64,000 bases of DNA. Origin: Luidia sarsii. Its lineage: Eukaryota > Echinodermata > Asteroidea > Paxillosida > Luidiidae. A program made the translations under genes and the position numbers. The stretch spans positions 4,512,061-4,576,060 of the forward strand of contig OX465110.1 in the NCBI GenBank assembly GCA_949987565.1. The letters run 5' to 3'. This document shows positions 63,582 through 64,000 of this stretch, piece after piece. The notes beneath the pieces are model-generated. The model had not been told where the DNA came from. It did no database searches and saw only the letters and a program-made list of their open reading frames with translations. The number at the start of each line of letters is the position of its first letter. Within the stretch, counting starts at the first letter, position 1.

Positions 63582-64000
63582 CTGCATCGGGGGATGAAAA
63601 GGAGAGAGGAAAAAAAAGGACGAGAATTATAAAACCATCAACCATCAAACCAAGTTCATGAACATTTGTGACCTAATAATAATAAGGCATCTACTCCAAA
63701 AGTCCTTTTTGAGTATACACCGTCCAAAGTCAAAGTATACCGGTAGTCAAAATGCATGTAAAAGTAAATTTTTATTTCAATTTAGGAAAGCTTATGTATA
63801 AGAGAGTTATCTGTCCGAAGGAAGTTTCCAACAAATCAAAAAGTGATTTCAGTGACTGTGCGTTGCCCCGTCGTATTTCTCGTGCTGTAACTTTTGACTT
63901 CGGCAACGTATGAAAATAATTTTGATATCAATGGAATCGCGATTCAAAAATCAATTTTATTTCGTGAGCGGACGCAAAAAGCTCACTAATAAGCGCGATT

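Overview
This is a 64 kb piece of an animal nuclear genome. It has spliced genes with GT-AG introns, tRNA-derived SINEs, several miniature inverted-repeat families, microsatellites and a retroelement relic. Gene content points to an invertebrate deuterostome (echinoderm, hemichordate or lancelet grade); I cannot fix the species from sequence alone.

Layout. (1) 1-15.8 kb, plus strand: the last 15 coding exons of a Piezo mechanosensitive channel (847 residues, ending at the TAG at 14758-14760), with introns full of simple repeats and palindromic elements. (2) 15.8-20.2 kb: long 3' flank and a tandem/duplicated block rich in the GCGCCCTCTATTG motif. (3) 32,159 down to 20,207, minus strand: a complete eight-exon DHRS1-type short-chain dehydrogenase (318 aa). 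Its sixth intron holds a 3,845-base uninterrupted (CGGA)n array and a decayed Ty3/gypsy-type fragment. (4) 33-37 kb: intergenic mobile-element sequence. (5) 52,715 down to 37,346, minus strand: a complete nine-exon GMP reductase (348 aa). (6) 57,539 down to 54,747, minus strand: a complete five-exon NEDD8 (80 aa). A possible first exon of an unidentified gene begins 31 bases away on the other strand. (7) 63,581 down to 59,626, minus strand: the last seven coding exons of a secreted EGF-repeat protein ending in an EMI-like module; it continues past the right edge.

The genes act in unrelated processes: mechanosensation, carbonyl reduction, purine salvage, protein neddylation and extracellular matrix or signalling. 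What links three of them is position. DHRS1, GMPR2 and NEDD8 are also close neighbours on human chromosome 14q12, so the window probably preserves an old deuterostome linkage. All exon joins reported here were checked by reading phase across each junction; every join keeps frame.

The strongest observations are the giant six-frame-open CGGA array and its relation to the retroelement; a foldback element that carries a copy of the DHRS1 start region between 9-base direct repeats; a nested 642-base inverted-repeat element with a visible empty site elsewhere in the window; a 138-base near-perfect hairpin element with a 9-base target duplication; and a stop codon lying across a splice donor in the EGF/EMI gene.
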